A DNA stretch of 64,000 bases from Acanthacorydalis orientalis (Eukaryota; Arthropoda; Insecta; Megaloptera; Corydalidae): positions 24,729,851 through 24,793,850 of the forward strand of contig CM068320.1 of the NCBI GenBank assembly GCA_034766995.1, written 5' to 3'. The notes beneath the pieces were generated by a model. That model searched no databases. It was not told the origin of the DNA and was given only the letters and a program-made list of their open reading frames with translations. The position numbers and the translations under genes are program-made. The first letter of the stretch is position 1; each line of letters begins with the position of its first letter. Shown piece by piece: positions 1 to 11,059 of the stretch.

Positions 1-509
1 CTCGGGAAAAATGTAGGCCGATATATCGGCTCGAAGGTACTGTGAGGGTTAATACATTTTAATTACATATTTTATCCATTTTTTTATTTTATTAATAGCA
101 TTTTTATGGACGAGTAAAAAAGATGTTCCAAAATATACAATTAGCCGATTGTATAACAAAAGTTAACAAACATATTTTAAATTGTTAATAATTATGTTCA
201 TTGGCGACAATAGCACTAAAAATGAAAGAATTTTTTTTAAAAAAAGAATGACATCCAATTTAAACATTTTAAAATTTATATCTCTTTTTATTAAGTTACA
301 AGACATCAATAAACATCTGTAATGTTCATAAAGTTTTTCATAAATGGTTACTGTTGCGTGTACACACTGTGTACTTGAACAAAAACCGAATATTGTGCAT
401 TCTTTTATGTACAATGTTTATTGAAATAAATACTAAATCTATAAGGTAATTATAATTATTTCACTTATAAATATTAAAAATATATCTTTTACACATTCCA
501 AGTATTTTT

Positions 510-512
<3 letters not shown>

Positions 513-571
<59 letters not shown>

Positions 572-596
572 ATGTGCATGTATCTGTGTATATATA
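513..596. repeat. (TA)n with (TATG)n tail
   Basis: Perfect (TA)n to about 559, then TATG/TGCA variants, ending at the hAT left end. Confidence 0.95.
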
Positions 597-820
597 GAGC
601 CGTGTGGAGGTATTTCGGCGGATGGAGCAGGCATTATAAAAAGCGCCTTTATTCTATACTGAAATGACTAATTACGTAAATTAATAAACCTAATAGTTAA
701 TTTTATATATTTATTTAATGCCTCCACCATTTTTAACACAAATAGGAAACAGTTGCAATAATACACTATAAAGTAGTTACATTTGCACAGAATAATTAAT
801 AGACAAAATAATTATGTATA

Positions 821-1042
821 TTATTTGAAATTTACACATCTAGACTTCATTTTCTCGAAATCCTGAATCAAATCGTCATAATTAATTTTTCTTGTCCCAT
901 TGCTGACCTTAAGTAATTTTTTTATAATTTTTAATTTGGAGAAACTGCATTGTCCACAAGCAACTGATTCGGGTAAAGTTAGCATTATTCGTATGCAAAT
1001 AAACAAATTCTGAAATATTGTAGTCGTATTGTTTGTCCACAA
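821..1042 (-). pseudogene. hAT transposase C-terminal fragment
   Basis: A 73-residue frame with the hAT dimerisation signature (SFSKLKIIK; the preceding ER of the usual ERSFS is QC here) and an acidic DDLIQDF segment near the normal C-terminus. It is a fragment of the 597-1804 element, not a host gene. The first residues come from an in-frame Met, not a real start. Confidence 0.7.
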
Positions 1043-1320
1043 ATAGTTAAATATTTTTTCAAGAGGACAGTAATAAAACTAAATTTATAATTTCCTCACA
1101 ACGTTTAAGACCATCAATATCTCTATCATCATTATCAGCCAATAGTAAATCCATACAATTTTTTTAGTATTTCTAATCTATTTCCATGTTTCAGTTTATA
1201 AATGTTGTGCAATATTTTAAACTTATCAACATGTAATTTCATTTGTTCAAATCTTTCGCTAATTGAATTAATCGCAGTGTCAAAAATGAAATAAAAAAAT
1301 TAACTTTCTAATTGTGTTGT

Positions 1321-1440
1321 GGGTTTATAGCGGGTTGGTCATTAGAGATTTGTAATCAAAACTGTTTTTCTTTTCACGAATTCGAATCGCGAAATCGTCC
1401 CAACGTCATGTGAGATCCTTTTCGTACAACGAGTGCTCGA
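1321..1440 (+). repeat. Possible tRNA-derived (SINE-like) segment inside the hAT remnant
   Basis: TAGCGGGTTGGTCATTAGAG resembles a Pol III box A and D-arm; TTTGTAA could be an anticodon loop (TGT), and AATTCGAATCGCG about 45 bases on resembles box B. Acceptor and T stems do not pair well, so it is at best a decayed tRNA-like head. The GC-richer tail to about 1440 could be a SINE body. Weakly supported. Confidence 0.25.
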
Positions 1441-1970
1441 ATAATTGATTGAATTAAATATATATTAGATTGAATGAAAATAAGTATATTAATGAAAAAG
1501 TTATGTTTCGGAGTAGAAAAATATCAAATACAGTTATTTACTATAATGTTAAATATACATATTAATTTAACATGAGTAACATATAATATACATCTGAAGA
1601 TGAAATCTATAATTGTAAATTAGGTACAGGGCGCTTTCTAGCAGCGGTGAAAGCACTATATATTACTTAAGCTTTATTATTTGTTATAAATGAACAAAAA
1701 TCATACTAATAAAAAAACAATAAATTTCGAAATATCTAACAGGCGCTTTCATACTTGAGACACCTGGAGCGAGTGCTTCATTGCTCCATGCCACCACACG
1801 GCCCTATTAATATGTAAATATATACATTCACAGAAAACCATTAATTAAATTATTAATAGTTATCTACTTATTTATAAGTAACATGAATATACATATAATT
1901 TTTCGATATAAATTCAAAGATTTTTGTAACTATAAAAAATATTTTAATGGTAATACAATTAAAATATATA

Positions 1971-3176
1971 TTAGGTTGGTGCAAAAATATTTGCGGTTTT
2001 TATCATTTTAAGTTTGGCGTCGATTTTTCTGGTTACCGTTATCTTTTGTTATAGTCATGTAATACATCATTATAAGCAATTGAAATTAGCACTACTGATT
2101 TCAGCTTGTGTCTGTTGATTTTATTGTTTAGTATTGTTGGATATTACCTCTGAAATTATATATGGAAACAAACAAATTCGTGCGATTTTGCTGTATGAGT
2201 TTAAAGTGTGTTGAAAAGCAATAGAAACTGCTCGAAATATCAAATCTGTTTTTGGCAAAGAGTCAATTAGTGAACGTACAGTTCAACACTGCTTTCAAAA
2301 ATATCGTAATAGAAACGAAAAACTTGATGAGGAGAGTAGTGGATGTTTTTCAGTTATAGACAATAATGATTTAAGAACGATTATTGAAGCAGACCCGTGG
2401 TTCGAAATTTGAGCCTAATTGGAAAAATAAAAAAACTGAATAAATGAGTGCCGAACATCAAGCAGGATAAATGAACTAAATGAACGTCAAGCAATTCGAC
2501 GATAAGCAGTCTGTTCTGCGCTTCTGTTGCGTAACAAAAATGATCCCTTTCTCGATTGCATTGTCACATGTGATGAAAAGTGGATTCTATATAACAATCG
2601 GAAACGTTCATCACAGTGGCTAAACCGAGGAGAAGCACCAGAACAGTTTTCTAAACCGAAATTTCTTGAAAAAAATGTTATGGTTACTGTTTGGTGGTCG
2701 GCAAGTGGCATCATTCACCACAACTTTTTAAATCCTGGTGAAACAATAACAGCAGTTGTATCGTTTACGGTCAGCATTAGTCAATCGAAGAGGACCAATT
2801 CTTCTTCATGACAGTGCCCGATCATACGTCTCAAAAATGACTTTAAAAAAATTAAATGAACTGGGTTATGAAACCTAGCCTCATCCACCTTATTCTCCTG
2901 ATCTTCCTCTGACAGATTATCATTTTTTTAAACATTTGAATAATTTTCTATGAGAGAAGGTTTTCAAAGATCAAGCATCAGCTCAAAGCACTTTCGGTGA
3001 ATTCGTGAATTCCAGGACTTCAGACAACTATCTTTCAGGAATAAAGAAATTTGTTTTTCGTTGGGAGAAATGTGTGTAAGGCAATTGTCTTTATTATGAT
3101 TAATAAATATAATTTTTAACTGATGTGTCTTTATACTCGATAAGTAAAAACCGCAATTATTTTTGCACCAACCTAA
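1971..3176 (+). mobile_element. mariner element A (cecropia-subfamily type), internally deleted
   Basis: Terminal repeats TTAGGTTGGTGCAAAAAT at the left and the matching ATTTTTGCACCAACCTAA-type end at 3176, flanked by TA target duplications (1969-1970, 3177-3178). Length is 1206 bp against 1275 bp for the two sister copies at 23.7 and 57.9 kb. Compared with the 57.9-kb copy it lacks 38 bp after 2755, which breaks the frame. Terminal repeats and transposase resemble the Hsmar1/cecropia group of mariners. Confidence 0.93.
2162..3079 (+). pseudogene. mariner transposase pseudogene A
   Basis: Frameshifted and interrupted, but homology runs through the HTH region (IEADP) and the catalytic core. 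The first Asp is in VTCDEKWILYNN, the second near LLHDSAR and the third in PYSPDLPLTDYH. The DNA-binding half has a frameshift a few codons after the ATG and stops soon after; the 38-bp deletion splits the catalytic half. It cannot make transposase. Confidence 0.9.
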
Positions 3177-3198
3177 TACAAAATACACGAGTTTAAAT

Positions 3199-3213
3199 TA
3201 TATATATATACAT

Positions 3214-3268
<55 letters not shown>
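3199..3268. repeat. (TA)n
   Basis: Interrupted once or twice by CATA; lies 20 bp right of mariner A. Confidence 0.95.
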
Positions 3269-3272
<4 letters not shown>

Positions 3273-4050
3273 AGATTCGCAGTATTTTCACTACTAGATA
3301 ATTTAAGGTATCCATTACTTTAATATCGCTTTTTCCCTCTGTAGTTTGAACGCTGCATCCTGTATTTTGATATCACCGAAAATTTATTACTATGCCATAA
3401 ATAGCAACAAAAACACGTTTTATACCAATGTACATATGTATATGTATTATAGTATACAAAATAAAATAAAAGTAAATGGCGCTCCTAATTTTTTTAGAAT
3501 GTACATATTTTTTGTTTTAATTTTTCATATACTGAACATATTTTGAAATTCGTTTTTTTTTTAAAAAAAAATTGAAAATAAATATAAAAAAATATTCTTC
3601 CCACTGATATATTTTTTGACTTATATTTTCCGCTTATATACATATGTTTATCATTACGTCGATGCATAATTTGGAAAACACAAATCTATTTACGTTTTTT
3701 TCCCATACATATTTATGTCATCCGGAAAATTATTACTTTTATCTTGAAGATATGACATATAAAGAGTGTTTTTATTTTTTTTTTAAATCTTTAGCACAAA
3801 TCTTCTCAAATATAAGAAAGTTATTTTAAAAAAAGCACTTGATCGAATGAACATAATCATGAATATTTTTACAACTCGTGATTAACAAAAAAGGGGATGC
3901 TTTGATGTGACTATAAGGTGCTCTTTGTAGCTCTAATTTTAATTTATTTTGTTAATTCCTTTTAAAATTATAAATATAGTAAATAGTCGTAAATAATGTA
4001 AAAATTCATTAATTTCTGTATAAGTGTTACAAATACGAAAGTTAAAAACA

Positions 4051-4093
<43 letters not shown>

Positions 4094-4193
4094 ATATATA
4101 TACGAGTATGTTACAAATGTAAACAATATATGACTGAAATTTTATTTAAGATGTTAGTTATTTTCATTAAATACATTTATTGTGAGTTCGCAT

Positions 4194-4254
4194 TTAGAAT
4201 CACATTTTAGAAACCGGTCATAACTGTTGATTCTGAAACGCATAATCACTGTTA
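4194..4254 (+). repeat. Direct repeat, left copy, abutting Harbinger element
   Basis: A 61-bp unit running from TTAGAATCACATTTTAG to CATAATCACTGTTA. It recurs on the other side of the element at 5072-5141 with small insertions (TTTATA, CAA) and a few substitutions. Its last three bases are the element's TTA target duplication. Confidence 0.85.
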
Positions 4255-5071
4255 GGCCTTATTCGCACGAGCGTTAAAAAAACGTTGCGTTCAGAGTTAG
4301 CGTTAAGGCTTTTAAAAACGCTCGCAAATATAGTGTTCATATGAGGGTTTAAAAATCACTTCTTTTCATTGTCTTACGCAGTTCGGACGCAAGAATTCAG
4401 AAGTGTTATTGGCAATAGCTGTATGTATTTTAAGAAGGAGAAAAAAAATTGAAAAAATTCTGTGTTAAACCTCTGAATGATCAACGATACTTGAAAGGAC
4501 AGTTTGTGACTATTTATGTAGACTGAAGGTTGTATCCGGATGTTTTTCAGATACTCCAGTATGAAAATTGAAACATTTAATGAATTATTGAGAATTGTTA
4601 TCTACGATATTTTCCCAATTTGGGATTATTTTTGAAGTGACTTGCATCTACATGTCCTCCTTCCAAATTTTGTTTGAATAATTTGGTAAACCTTTGTTAT
4701 ACAACAAAGATCTCGATTCCAACTCCAAAATAAAACGTTCAGTATTAAATACCGCCATTTTCGTAAACGCTTTCTGCCGTTATCTGTTGTACTTGTAATC
4801 AGTACGAACGTGCAAGCAAGATTGACCGACAAATTCGTCGTCATTCAGCGCTTTTCACACGACTATGCGAATGATAACACCCTCTTCCATATGTTCTATT
4901 TACTTCAACGCAAAACGCTCGGCGTGAGAAACGGATCAAGTTTTATATTTTTTGACGCGCGTTAAATAAATGCGGGCACGTGAAGAGAAACACTGAGTTT
5001 CATATGTTTTATCGAAAAGATGAAAAAAAGCGCGCTTTTATGCTTTTTTTAACGCTCGTGCGAATAAGGCC
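4255..5071 (+). mobile_element. PIF/Harbinger-type transposon, internally deleted
   Basis: Near-perfect inverted ends of about 27 bp (GGCCTTATTCGCACGAGCG, then TTAAAAAAA) with a 3-bp TTA target duplication, as in PIF/Harbinger. At 4470-4610, plus strand, a broken frame reads LNDQRYLKGQFVTIYVD, then RLYPDVFFRYSSMKIETFNELL. This resembles the start of the Harbinger nuclease (the RYFRMS...F..LL region). The catalytic core is missing; the open frame at 4626-4844 on the minus strand has no recognised match. Direct copies of flanking DNA border both ends. Confidence 0.8.
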
Positions 5072-5141
5072 TTAGAATCACAATTTTAGAAACCGGTCAT
5101 TTATATAACTGTTGATTCTCAACAACGCATAATCACTATTA
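5072..5141 (+). repeat. Direct repeat, right copy, abutting Harbinger element
   Basis: A 70-bp copy of 4194-4254, starting with the TTA of the target duplication and ending CATAATCACTATTA. The element therefore lies exactly at the junction of two unit copies. Confidence 0.85.
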
Positions 5142-5349
5142 TGGTTCATTTATATTGTAAACTTGATTGAATCTTTACTTATTGTTTTCAGTAAGTAAGG
5201 ATTTGTATCTAGTATTTTCTAAATTGAATATTTTACTATAAATAAGGAACATGAATTTTATTTAGTCATGAATTTGAAATAAAATATTTTCATTTTAATA
5301 TATCTTTAAGATTTATAAACTTTGTACCTATTTAATTCGCTGGTAGAAT

Positions 5350-5404
5350 GTATATATATATATACATATACATATATATATATATATATATACATATATA
5401 TACA

Positions 5405-5454
<50 letters not shown>

Positions 5455-5482
5455 TATATATATGTATATATATATACATATT
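5350..5482. repeat. (TA)n with TACATA interruptions
   Basis: 133-bp tract about 70 bp beyond the TyrR exon 3 donor, inside intron 3. Confidence 0.95.
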
Positions 5483-5552
5483 ATATATTTGTGTATAAAT
5501 TTAAAAAAAATCTGTTACGAACTATGAAAAAAAATTTAATTAAAATATTTAC

Positions 5553-5736
5553 CCGAGTTCGGCTATCCATGGTTGCCAATTGATCGTGCCTTTGTGCAAT
5601 AACACATGAAATACGCACGTATACGTATAACATTACTGTCATTGGCAGAAAAAATGAACCAACCGCAGAAAATATAACGTAACCTCGGTTTAGGTTATAT
5701 CGACACTTTTGTTCTTCATGTCTTCCGGCCTCATAC
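5553..5736 (-). CDS. TyrR: Tyramine receptor type 2, third coding exon: extracellular loop 2 and TM5
   Basis: A short exon found by reading the minus strand for the continuation of W178. A strong pyrimidine tract and AG at 5738-5737 precede a G that completes the Trp codon, followed by 61 codons ending R239. It begins YEAGRHEEQKCRYN: C189 should form the conserved disulfide with C111. TM5 (about 196-219) carries S201 (5.42), S205 (5.46) and P209 (5.50), the catechol/phenol-ring contact positions of amine receptors, then YVYVRISCVIAQRH at the start of intracellular loop 3. The donor is GTAAAT at 5552, phase 0. The intron before it is 5094 bp and holds a hAT remnant and several microsatellites. 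The rest of loop 3, TM6, TM7 and the tail were not found between here and base 1. Confidence 0.9.
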
Positions 5737-5758
5737 CTAAAAAAAACAACAAATTATT

Positions 5759-5759
<1 letters not shown>

Positions 5760-5806
<47 letters not shown>
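5760..5806. repeat. (TA)n(TG)n just upstream of the TyrR exon 3 acceptor
   Basis: About nine TA then fifteen TG units. On the gene strand this is (CA)n(TA)n ending 22 bp before the acceptor AG at 5737. Confidence 0.95.
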
Positions 5807-5810
<4 letters not shown>

Positions 5811-5995
5811 TCTGTGTTCGTATTACTTTCTTAATAATACGAATATTGGATAATATATAATAATACTGATATTATAAGATATTAAAATTAAAATTCGTAC
5901 TATTTGAACTTAATATTTATCATTTTAAAAGATAAACTCCCTTGGAAGTTAACTCTGAGAGTTTTTAATTAGATTCATATCATTTACAGAATAGT

Positions 5996-5999
<4 letters not shown>

Positions 6000-6089
<90 letters not shown>
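6000..6089. repeat. (TA)n(CA)n(TA)n compound
   Basis: A CA block framed by two TA blocks. Confidence 0.95.
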
Positions 6090-6091
<2 letters not shown>

Positions 6092-6959
6092 TAACTTCTT
6101 TACCAAAAAAAAGAAAATTCTGTTTTCAAAGATACTATATAATCAGTAATAATAGATAATATCAATAGAATTAAAATATTTAGTAATAGGGTTTTCTTCG
6201 ATTATTCACGTTTGGGTTACTATCACTGCATGTCATTATAATCGGGTTTGGAATTTATATTTTCTACAGGTAACTTGAAACTGAATTTTTAAACGTTTGT
6301 AGTGTATATATAATTTATCATGATGATTGTAATGTTTAAAAACTTTCTAAGATATTTAGTTGAGTTTCTTTTAATTGAATTTTTATTATTTAAATGAAAA
6401 CATTCATATGCGAGTTTCGTGTTTCCATATATGTGTCGAAATCGTTTATAGTGATTTACGGTTACAGTGAGTCAGTAATGAATAGTTGAAGAGAATAATA
6501 TAACATCAAGTACAAAGGTATGAAAACAATTTTTGTATAAAAATACGTTCTTCTTCCTTTACCTTAACTTGTTTTCTTTTATTAACGTCGTTAAGTTACA
6601 AATACATACATTTCTTATGAAGTTTTTAGGTTTATTTTTCATAAATCATTTTTTTCATATAAGAAAAATGTTATATCTTAGTAATATGTTTTTTTTTTGA
6701 TATCTATCAAAAATTAATAAACACCAAAAATTTTGATAAAAGAGAAAAATCAGTTAATGTATCGTTATTTTTGGTACATCTTATGTCAACATATTTTGAA
6801 TCATATTTTTATTTATGCAAATATGACAGATGACAGCTTATCTCGAATCACATAAATCGCTTTGAAATACAAACGTTAAAAATAAACAATGTATGAATAG
6901 ATAAGAAAAAAAGGGTGAGTGAAAAATTATTATCTGTGAGAGGTTATTCCATTATTCCG

Positions 6960-6990
6960 CTATATATATATATATATACATGTGTATATA

Positions 6991-7059
<69 letters not shown>
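6960..7059. repeat. (TA)n
   Basis: 100-bp tract with a short TACATGTG interruption. Confidence 0.95.
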
Positions 7060-7401
7060 GATTATTTCAAAAATGGAAAAGGTTTTTTATTTTATTGTTT
7101 TTTTTTTTGTGTTTAATATTATTAATTAAATCTATGTCTATATAAACTAATTATGCACTAGATTAATCTCTATCAATAATCTATAATAGAAACACATAGA
7201 TTTTAGCTATTAGTTTTCTTGTTAGACTGAAAGTAAACTAATTCAATAACAGTTACTTTTTTTGAGATATCTTACTTTTAATTGATTAAGAATTCTATCA
7301 TAAAGTTAATGTATATGAAATATTTTCTAATATACATTTTTAAAGTCTTAGATTGGAATGTATTCATTTTATTATATTTATATTCTTATCAACTTAATAC
7401 T

Positions 7402-8033
7402 CAGTGCCGGATTTACTCAGGTGCCGCCATTGGGCTACCAATAAAGTGCCGCCCCCCCAATTTTGTCCAAATAAATTAAGAGAAACCCGTGACTGTTGGT
7501 GATTTTGAGAAAAAAATTAATGATCACTAAAAAGTTTGTAAAATCTTTCATCCATTTTATTTATTTAAGAAATGCAAATTGACATGTAGTTAATAGACCA
7601 TATAATATACATTATATTTTCAAGAAAAATTGAACTATAAAAAACTTTTCCATTTACCACTTTCAAAAATTCTTGCATCTTAATTTTCTGGTAGCGAATT
7701 CTATAATTAAACTTTCACAAACTATGGGATAGAAGTAATTCCGATTCTATACACAACAAAGTTAAACGGTTTAACTGGTCCTTGATCATTGTGCAACGAA
7801 GGTATTTTTATATTCTGGCCAAACATGAAAATGTCCTTTCTGTACTGCAATTTGCTACTGCAGTACAGAAAAACATTCGATTGAAAATAAAATATGAATG
7901 TGAATTAAAATTATGATTGCAAATAAAATTTTCAGCTTTTAAAAATTTTTTTCCTATCAAAATTTGCCGTCCCTCAAAATTTGTCATCCTGGGCAGTGAC
8001 CCATGTTGCCTCCATCGAAATCTTACGCTGATG
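7402..8033 (-). mobile_element. hAT-type transposon remnant in TyrR intron 2
   Basis: The ends read CAGTGCCGGATTTA at 7402 and, reverse-complemented at the right, CATCAGCGTAAGATTT. Both ends and subterminal parts (a run of seven C, then AATTTTGTCC; ATGTTGCCTCCAT) recur in the shorter element at 59987-60390. The minus strand holds a hAT C-terminus. No convincing 8-bp target duplication is left. The catalytic region is absent. Confidence 0.75.
7670..7890 (-). pseudogene. hAT transposase C-terminal fragment
   Basis: The minus strand reads FFCTAVANCSTERTFSCLARI, the hAT dimerisation signature (ERTFSCL). After a frame change it continues MIKDQLNRLTLLCIESELLLS, then a KIKMQEF end, the usual order at the hAT C-terminus. 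The fragment has lost the rest of the transposase. Confidence 0.7.
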
Positions 8034-8912
8034 ATATTGCAATACGTTTTTTTCAAAAAAATTATGGACATTATTTCAAATCAATTCAAAATAATTTAGC
8101 AGCTAATAAATTTGATGTTTAGAAATAACGATTTAATTTGTTTTTTTATGTATTTTGTTTCCCTTACGTTTTTTGACAGATTTTTTCAGATATTAGGTAA
8201 ATCTGATACTTTTTTTATTTATTAGAAATATGAATTATTTTCGCAAAAATATCATAAAATAAAATAAAGTAAAAGATACGGTATTTTTGAACGATTTATA
8301 TGTATTTATATAGGTATGGTGTACTGTTTACATTAAAACAGTACTATTATATGTATATAAATAATTTATTTATATAAATGTGCTTCATAATACTTAAATT
8401 AATTTAAAATTAATGAGACGTAACAATAAAAATAACATTATAAAAAACAGGAAGCTTGTATAATACAAAATAATATTTTTAATGGAAAGTATTAACTGTT
8501 TTTTTTTTAAAATGTTTTAAAAAAATCACGAAAATGTCAGTGCGTATCTATTTTTAAACAAATTAATCTAAAGAGAGGAAAATACAATATAATCACGTTT
8601 AGTTGTAAGATGAAACATTTTTTCACTGAAATCACAGCTAATTTTTATTTTGTTTACTGTTGTCTGTATATAAAATATAAATGTTTTATAACTAAATCGT
8701 ACGTGATTTGGAACTTTGCTTTAGTTCTTTAAACATTTAACAACACGGAGTACAAATAAATCATATAAATTTGCATGCAAGCTGTGTATTAACAGAGTAC
8801 CATTTTGTTAAGTGCGCAGAGAGTGTTTTTGTCTCATGGGATATTCTCTTTCATTTTGTTGAAAATATATATGTTTTGTTTTTATCAAGTAACGCTTGTA
8901 TATATTTGTTAA

Positions 8913-8930
8913 TAATATATATACATATAC

Positions 8931-8969
<39 letters not shown>
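8913..8969. repeat. (TA)n
   Basis: The YIYIYI-type open frames at 8771-9022 and 8808-8993 are products of this tract. Confidence 0.9.
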
Positions 8970-8970
<1 letters not shown>

Positions 8971-9436
8971 TATGCTTCTCTATGTGTTTTCAAGTTATAA
9001 AATATTAAATAATGAATTTTAAGAGACGCATATTGTGATGAACAACTTATTTGAAAATGGATTCGAATTATTCCAAATTTAGATTCTTATTTGGGAATGC
9101 ATGCAATATCTAAAAAATAAGTAAATATTGTAAGGAATATATTAATTATTATTATTTACTATTTATGTAATTTTTTTCTTGAAAATGATAATTTAACATT
9201 AATGACTAACGAGCAAATAAAGCTTGAAGAAAACAAGAGTATAATAATATATCTATGAAAACTTATATGATCATTTTAAATATGAATCATATTTATTTAA
9301 AGTTACATAAATTATTATTTTTATAAATCTTATAAAATCCGATTGGTTTTATTTTTTCATAAAATATATTCGCTTGGAATCAGCAAAAATATAAAAGAAA
9401 AATATAAGCAATTAGAGAAATATACAAACTCATATT

Positions 9437-9453
9437 TCCCTCTCTCTCTTTCT

Positions 9454-9496
<43 letters not shown>

Positions 9497-9508
9497 TATG
9501 TGTGTGTG
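9437..9508. repeat. (TC)n(TA)n(TG)n compound
   Basis: Three-part tract in TyrR intron 2; explains the open frame at 9343-9618. Confidence 0.9.
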
Positions 9509-9705
9509 CAGTTTTACGAAAAAAAGTAACTAAAAAGTTAATGTGGAGAATTCAAAATCCATATACAAGATTACTTCTACATAGAAAGTATGATAAAACC
9601 AGAGGAATGCTTGAGTAAATTTGAACCATATGGTTTAATATTTTAAAGTTTACGTAACATTTATTAGACTATATTTCGATTAAATCATTTTGATAATATT
9701 TTTAG

Positions 9706-9778
9706 ATTAAATTTGAAATATGGCATCAGGTGGTCATAACAGTATTGTCGAGCTCAGTTGTTTCGGACCGGAAACAGG
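9706..9778 (+). other. Possible small plus-strand exon (weak)
   Basis: An acceptor-like ATATTTTTAG precedes ATTAAATTTGAAAT, then ATG at 9720 opens MASGGHNSIVELSCFGPET and runs into a GTGTAG donor, phase 1. The block is clearly GC-richer than the intron around it. No family is recognised and no partner exon was found. It could be a nested-gene exon, a conserved noncoding block or chance. Confidence 0.25.
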
Positions 9779-10745
9779 TGTAGATTTCAATTCTGGAATC
9801 TTAATAAATTGAATTCAGATTGTAAACGAAATTAAAATCGCAGGCAGTTTTCCATTTAAGAAGTAATTACGAATGAATTGCTAAGTTTCTCATTTAGCGA
9901 CGTAAAAAATACTGAATGTTTTGTATTGTTCAGGATATTTAAATTTATATTTTAATATACATTAAAATTAATTATTTATTATTTGATATCTTGAAAATAA
10001 TTATTTATTATTGATTGGTAATAATATTACAAGTTAAAGAAAAAAAAATAAAAATATTAATAGCACTGGCATTATAAAAATGGAAAGTTGTCCTTTTTAA
10101 TACTGATATGGATTGTTTGCTTTTTAATTAGTTAATATTTTACTGGTATCTTTATTTCAAAACTTATTTATAATATATAAATGATATTTTATTTTTTCAT
10201 TATTTTATTTGTAATATATTTAAGAAAAAAACATATATAAATGATATGTAAGAGCTTTAATTAATAAATTGGTTACCATTTTTGTAATCTATTCTCAATC
10301 AAAAGCACAGTAGTGTGTTATTATTTGAAAAAAATACATTTCTTCCTGAAAATTATTTTATGGTCAAATTTGAAAATAAATATTAATAAGTATCTCATTC
10401 TAATTACTCGGTATCTTTTGAGTACTTTGTTTCATTGTTTTTAGTTTGTATGTGTCGCAGAGAAATAATATTCCCCACGTTTATTTACACAAAAATAATA
10501 ATTTAATCTTCTTTTTTTTCAAAATTAAAATATTTAGTTTTATTTTTGGTAAATCATTAGTTGAAATTAATTATAGTATTAATAATGATTTTAATTTATT
10601 TAAAAAAATACAATAGATTTATTTATTCATTCAAGTATATTATATTATCAGATAATAAATACATATTGATTAATAAAACTAATATATTTCATGTGAAAGC
10701 TTTTTTTACCAAACAATTTATTTTTGATTTAAATACATACATATG

Positions 10746-10748
<3 letters not shown>

Positions 10749-10787
<39 letters not shown>

Positions 10788-10790
10788 CAA
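10749..10790. repeat. (TA)n near the TyrR exon 2 donor
   Basis: Begins about 40 bp inside intron 2. Confidence 0.95.
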
Positions 10791-10830
10791 ATCCACATGT
10801 ATACAAACGTTATTGGCGATATGTACTTAC

Positions 10831-11059
10831 CATCCCAGCATTGGTGGACATGTTATAGCAGCAGCCGCAAGCCACACAATCAAGATCATACTTAATGCAA
10901 GTCGTTTGGATCGTCGACGCCTCGAATATTTTAACGGTTGTGTTACAGCCAAGTAGCGGTCTACACTGATAGCACATAATGACAAAATGCTGGCAGTGCT
11001 CAGTAAAACATCAAGTGAGATCCAAATATCACACAACACCCAGCCGAGATTCCATGTAT
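10831..11059 (-). CDS. TyrR: Tyramine receptor type 2, second coding exon: TM3, DRY, TM4
   Basis: Codes residues 102-177 plus two bases of W178. The acceptor is TTTTAG (11061-11060); the G carried over from the previous exon plus AT gives D102, so phase 1 is kept. It reads DTWNLGWVLCDIWISLD: C111 is the conserved TM3 cysteine (3.25), and D118 is the amine-binding aspartate (3.32). DRY is at 135-137. TM4 (about 155-172) carries W164 (4.50) and ends CPPMLGW. The arginine-rich loop YSRRRRSKR at 146-154 lies between TM3 and TM4. The donor is GTAAGT at 10830, close to consensus, phase 2. The exon is separated from the first by a 1607-bp intron. Most of it is open from an internal Met, but that Met (at 11039) is not the start: the frame continues upstream to the acceptor. 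Confidence 0.93.

Larger units (their letters stand above)
597..1804 (-). mobile_element. hAT-type transposon remnant with degenerate terminal repeats
   Basis: The ends read AGAGCCGTGTGG (597) and, reverse-complemented from 1804, AGGGCCGTGTGG, followed by related sequence (GGATGGAGC / GCATGGAGC, then AAGCGCC in both). On the minus strand 821-1042 encodes a hAT C-terminal dimerisation region: LTLPESVA, then SFSKLKIIKK, then a DDLIQDFEKMKSR tail. Upstream in a shifted frame (about 1140-1300) is FDTAINSISERFEQMKLHV, typical of the region before it. The catalytic part is missing and several frameshifts are present. No clear 8-bp target duplication survives (gtatatat / attaatat share five of eight). 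It lies next to a (TA)n tract. Confidence 0.75.
5737..10830 (-). other. TyrR intron 2
   Basis: 5094-bp phase-2 intron, GTAAGT...TTTTAG. It contains a hAT remnant (7402-8033), a possible plus-strand exon (9706-9778) and microsatellites at 5760, 6000, 6960, 8913, 9437 and 10749. The rest is plain AT-rich DNA. Confidence 0.85.

Noticed and set aside
163..414. 83-codon minus-strand frame
   Set aside because: No domain, no splice context, AT-driven composition.
1..5552. Search for TyrR TM6/TM7 exons on the minus strand
   Set aside because: No WLPFF-type TM6 or NPxxY-type TM7 reading was found; the remaining blocks are transposons or AT-rich DNA. The exons are probably outside the window.
8771..9022. 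Open frames rich in YIYIYI
   Set aside because: They are translations of (TA)n; the same applies near 10.7, 30.9, 32.9, 41.6, 53.8 and 59.6-59.9 kb.
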